Part shown: piece by piece, positions 5,239 to 6,105 of the stretch
How positions within the stretch are numbered: position 1 is the first letter of the stretch
Layout of the letters: each line of letters begins with the position of its first letter
Origin: Desulfotignum sp.
GTDB lineage: Bacteria; Desulfobacterota; Desulfobacteria; Desulfobacterales; Desulfobacteraceae
Assembly: GCA_021737445.1 (NCBI GenBank)
Contig: JAIPDY010000201.1
Span: 1-6,105, forward strand
Direction: 5' to 3'
DNA length: 6,105 bases
Position numbers and translations under genes: made by a program
The notes under the pieces: generated by a model
What the model saw: only the letters and a program-made list of their open reading frames with translations
Databases searched by the model: none
Told to the model about the DNA's origin: nothing

Positions 5239-6105
5239 ATCCGGCTGCCGAACCCGGAGCAGGACACCTCTGTTGCCCCGGGGATCTGCCGGGCCAGATC
5301 ATAGGTGACCTGTTTGGCGCCGATGGCCTTTGCCAGGGCATCATGGATCAGGTCTGCTGCCTCATGCCACCCCATGTGTTCCAGCATCATGGCACCGGAC
5401 AGGATCAGGGAGCCCGGATTTACCTTGTTTTGCCCGGCATACTTGGGTGCGGTGCCGTGGGTGGCTTCAAACACGGCGCACTCCTCTCCGATATTGGCCC
5501 CCGGCGCCAGGCCCAGTCCGCCCACCATGGCAGCCAGCAGATCTGAGATATAATCCCCGTTCAGGTTGGGGGCGGCAATGACATCATACTCTTCAGGCCG
5601 CAGCAGCACCTGCTGAAACATGCTGTCGGCAATCCGGTCCTTGAGCAGAAGCTTTCCTTCAGGCACCTTTCCGTTGAACGCTTCCCACAACTGGTCCTCA
5701 AAGATCACTGTGCCGGCAAACCAGGTCTTTCCAACTTCCATGCCCCAGTTTAAAAACGCGCCTTCCGTGAATTTCATGATGTTGCCCTTGTGCATGATGG
5801 TGACGCTTTTGCGGTTATTATCGATGGCATACTGGATCGCCTTGCCCACCAGGCGCTTGGTATTGGCTTCACTGATGGGTTTGATGCCGATACCGGTGGT
5901 GTCGGAAGCCAGTGTCTTTTTTGTTTTTTCCCGGATAAAGGCAATTATCTCTTTTGCCTCGTCACTGCCTGGTTCCCATTCGATGCCCGCGTAAAGATCT
6001 TCGGTATTTTCACGGAAAATCACCATGTCAATGGCAGAAGGGTTTGTGCAAGGGGAGGGTACTCCGGTGATATACCGGGCCGGGCGGATGCAGGCGAACA
6101 GATCC
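5217..6105 (-). CDS. icd: Isocitrate dehydrogenase, NADP-dependent (C-terminal 295 residues; N-terminus outside window)
   Basis: This enzyme oxidises and decarboxylates isocitrate to 2-oxoglutarate, making NADPH in the TCA cycle. The visible part closely follows E. coli Icd from its RPVRY segment onward. It shows IRPARYITG, then VIFRENTEDLYAGIEW (E. coli Arg153 and Tyr160 equivalents) and HKGNIMKFTEGAF (Lys230). RIADSMFQQVLLRP (Asp283) and NLNGDYISD (Asp307, Asp311) follow. HGTAPKYAGQNKVNPGS keeps the Lys-Tyr and Val that read the NADP 2'-phosphate, and VTYDLAR keeps the later Tyr and Arg, so NADP is the expected cofactor. About 120 N-terminal residues, including the segment matching E. coli Ser113, lie beyond 6105. 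An ATG at 6026 is internal, since conserved sequence continues upstream of it. The stop at 5217-5219 faces the acyl-CoA synthetase beta stop with 4 bp between. It is the homodimeric type, not the 80-kDa monomeric form. Confidence 0.96.
   Translation of the reverse strand, partial: DLFACIRPARYITGVPSPCTNPSAIDMVIFRENTEDLYAGIEWEPGSDEAKEIIAFIREKTKKTLASDTTGIGIKPISEANTKRLVGKAIQYAIDNNRKSVTIMHKGNIMKFTEGAFLNWGMEVGKTWFAGTVIFEDQLWEAFNGKVPEGKLLLKDRIADSMFQQVLLRPEEYDVIAAPNLNGDYISDLLAAMVGGLGLAPGANIGEECAVFEATHGTAPKYAGQNKVNPGSLILSGAMMLEHMGWHEAADLIHDALAKAIGAKQVTYDLARQIPGATEVSCSGFGSRICRFMSE
5233..5250. repeat. Second, mutually exclusive hairpin overlapping the first
   Basis: CGGCAG (5233-5238) pairs with CTGCCG (5245-5250) over a 6-nt loop. 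It uses the same CGGCAG arm as the 5201-5238 hairpin, so the two cannot form together. It lies inside the last codons of icd. Confidence 0.3.

Noticed and set aside
4811..5344. 177-residue minus-strand open frame across the convergent junction
   Set aside because: It is a shadow of the beta-subunit and icd genes, with a low-complexity Gln/Pro/His-rich product and no motif.
5217..6026. A complete 269-residue isocitrate dehydrogenase starting at ATG 6026
   Set aside because: Conserved Icd sequence (IRPARYITG region) continues in frame to the window edge, so that ATG is internal and the gene is simply cut by the window.

Overview
The window carries central carbon metabolism genes from what looks like a mesophilic anaerobe. 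Coding DNA is fairly GC-rich, genes are tightly packed and Shine-Dalgarno sites are strong. TCA-cycle enzymes (malate dehydrogenase, E. coli-type NADP isocitrate dehydrogenase) lie beside a two-subunit ADP-forming acyl-CoA synthetase and a rubrerythrin-like diiron protein. This mix would suit a complete-oxidising sulfate reducer such as Desulfobacter or Desulfotignum. That placement is inferred from gene content and general familiarity, not from a search.

Layout. Positions 1-1489 (minus strand) hold a two-gene unit of tandem, paralogous malate/lactate dehydrogenases. The upstream copy (575-1489) is complete but has changes at conserved substrate-site positions. The downstream copy (582 to beyond position 1) is a canonical malate dehydrogenase whose C-terminus lies outside the window. 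The two overlap by 8 bp. A 120-bp divergent region (1490-1609) separates them from a plus-strand TIGR01777-type SDR epimerase-like gene (1610-2557). After a 134-bp AT-rich gap comes an apparent plus-strand operon: a ferritin-like diiron protein (2692-3153), then the alpha (3171-4538) and beta (4532-5212) subunits of an ADP-forming acyl-CoA synthetase. The right end is the C-terminal 295 residues of isocitrate dehydrogenase on the minus strand (5217 to beyond 6105), convergent with the beta subunit and only 4 bp from it.

How the genes fit together. Isocitrate and malate dehydrogenase supply NADPH and oxaloacetate/NADH in the TCA cycle. The acyl-CoA synthetase reversibly links a CoA thioester to the free acid with ATP made or used, so it could join acetyl-CoA/acetate or succinyl-CoA/succinate to energy conservation. 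The diiron protein probably protects against oxygen or peroxide. The SDR protein has no clear link to this pathway. I see no tRNA, rRNA, CRISPR array, insertion sequence or phage gene. The points most worth a second look are the divergent dehydrogenase paralogue, the diiron/acyl-CoA synthetase operon, and the inverted repeats over the convergent stop codons.
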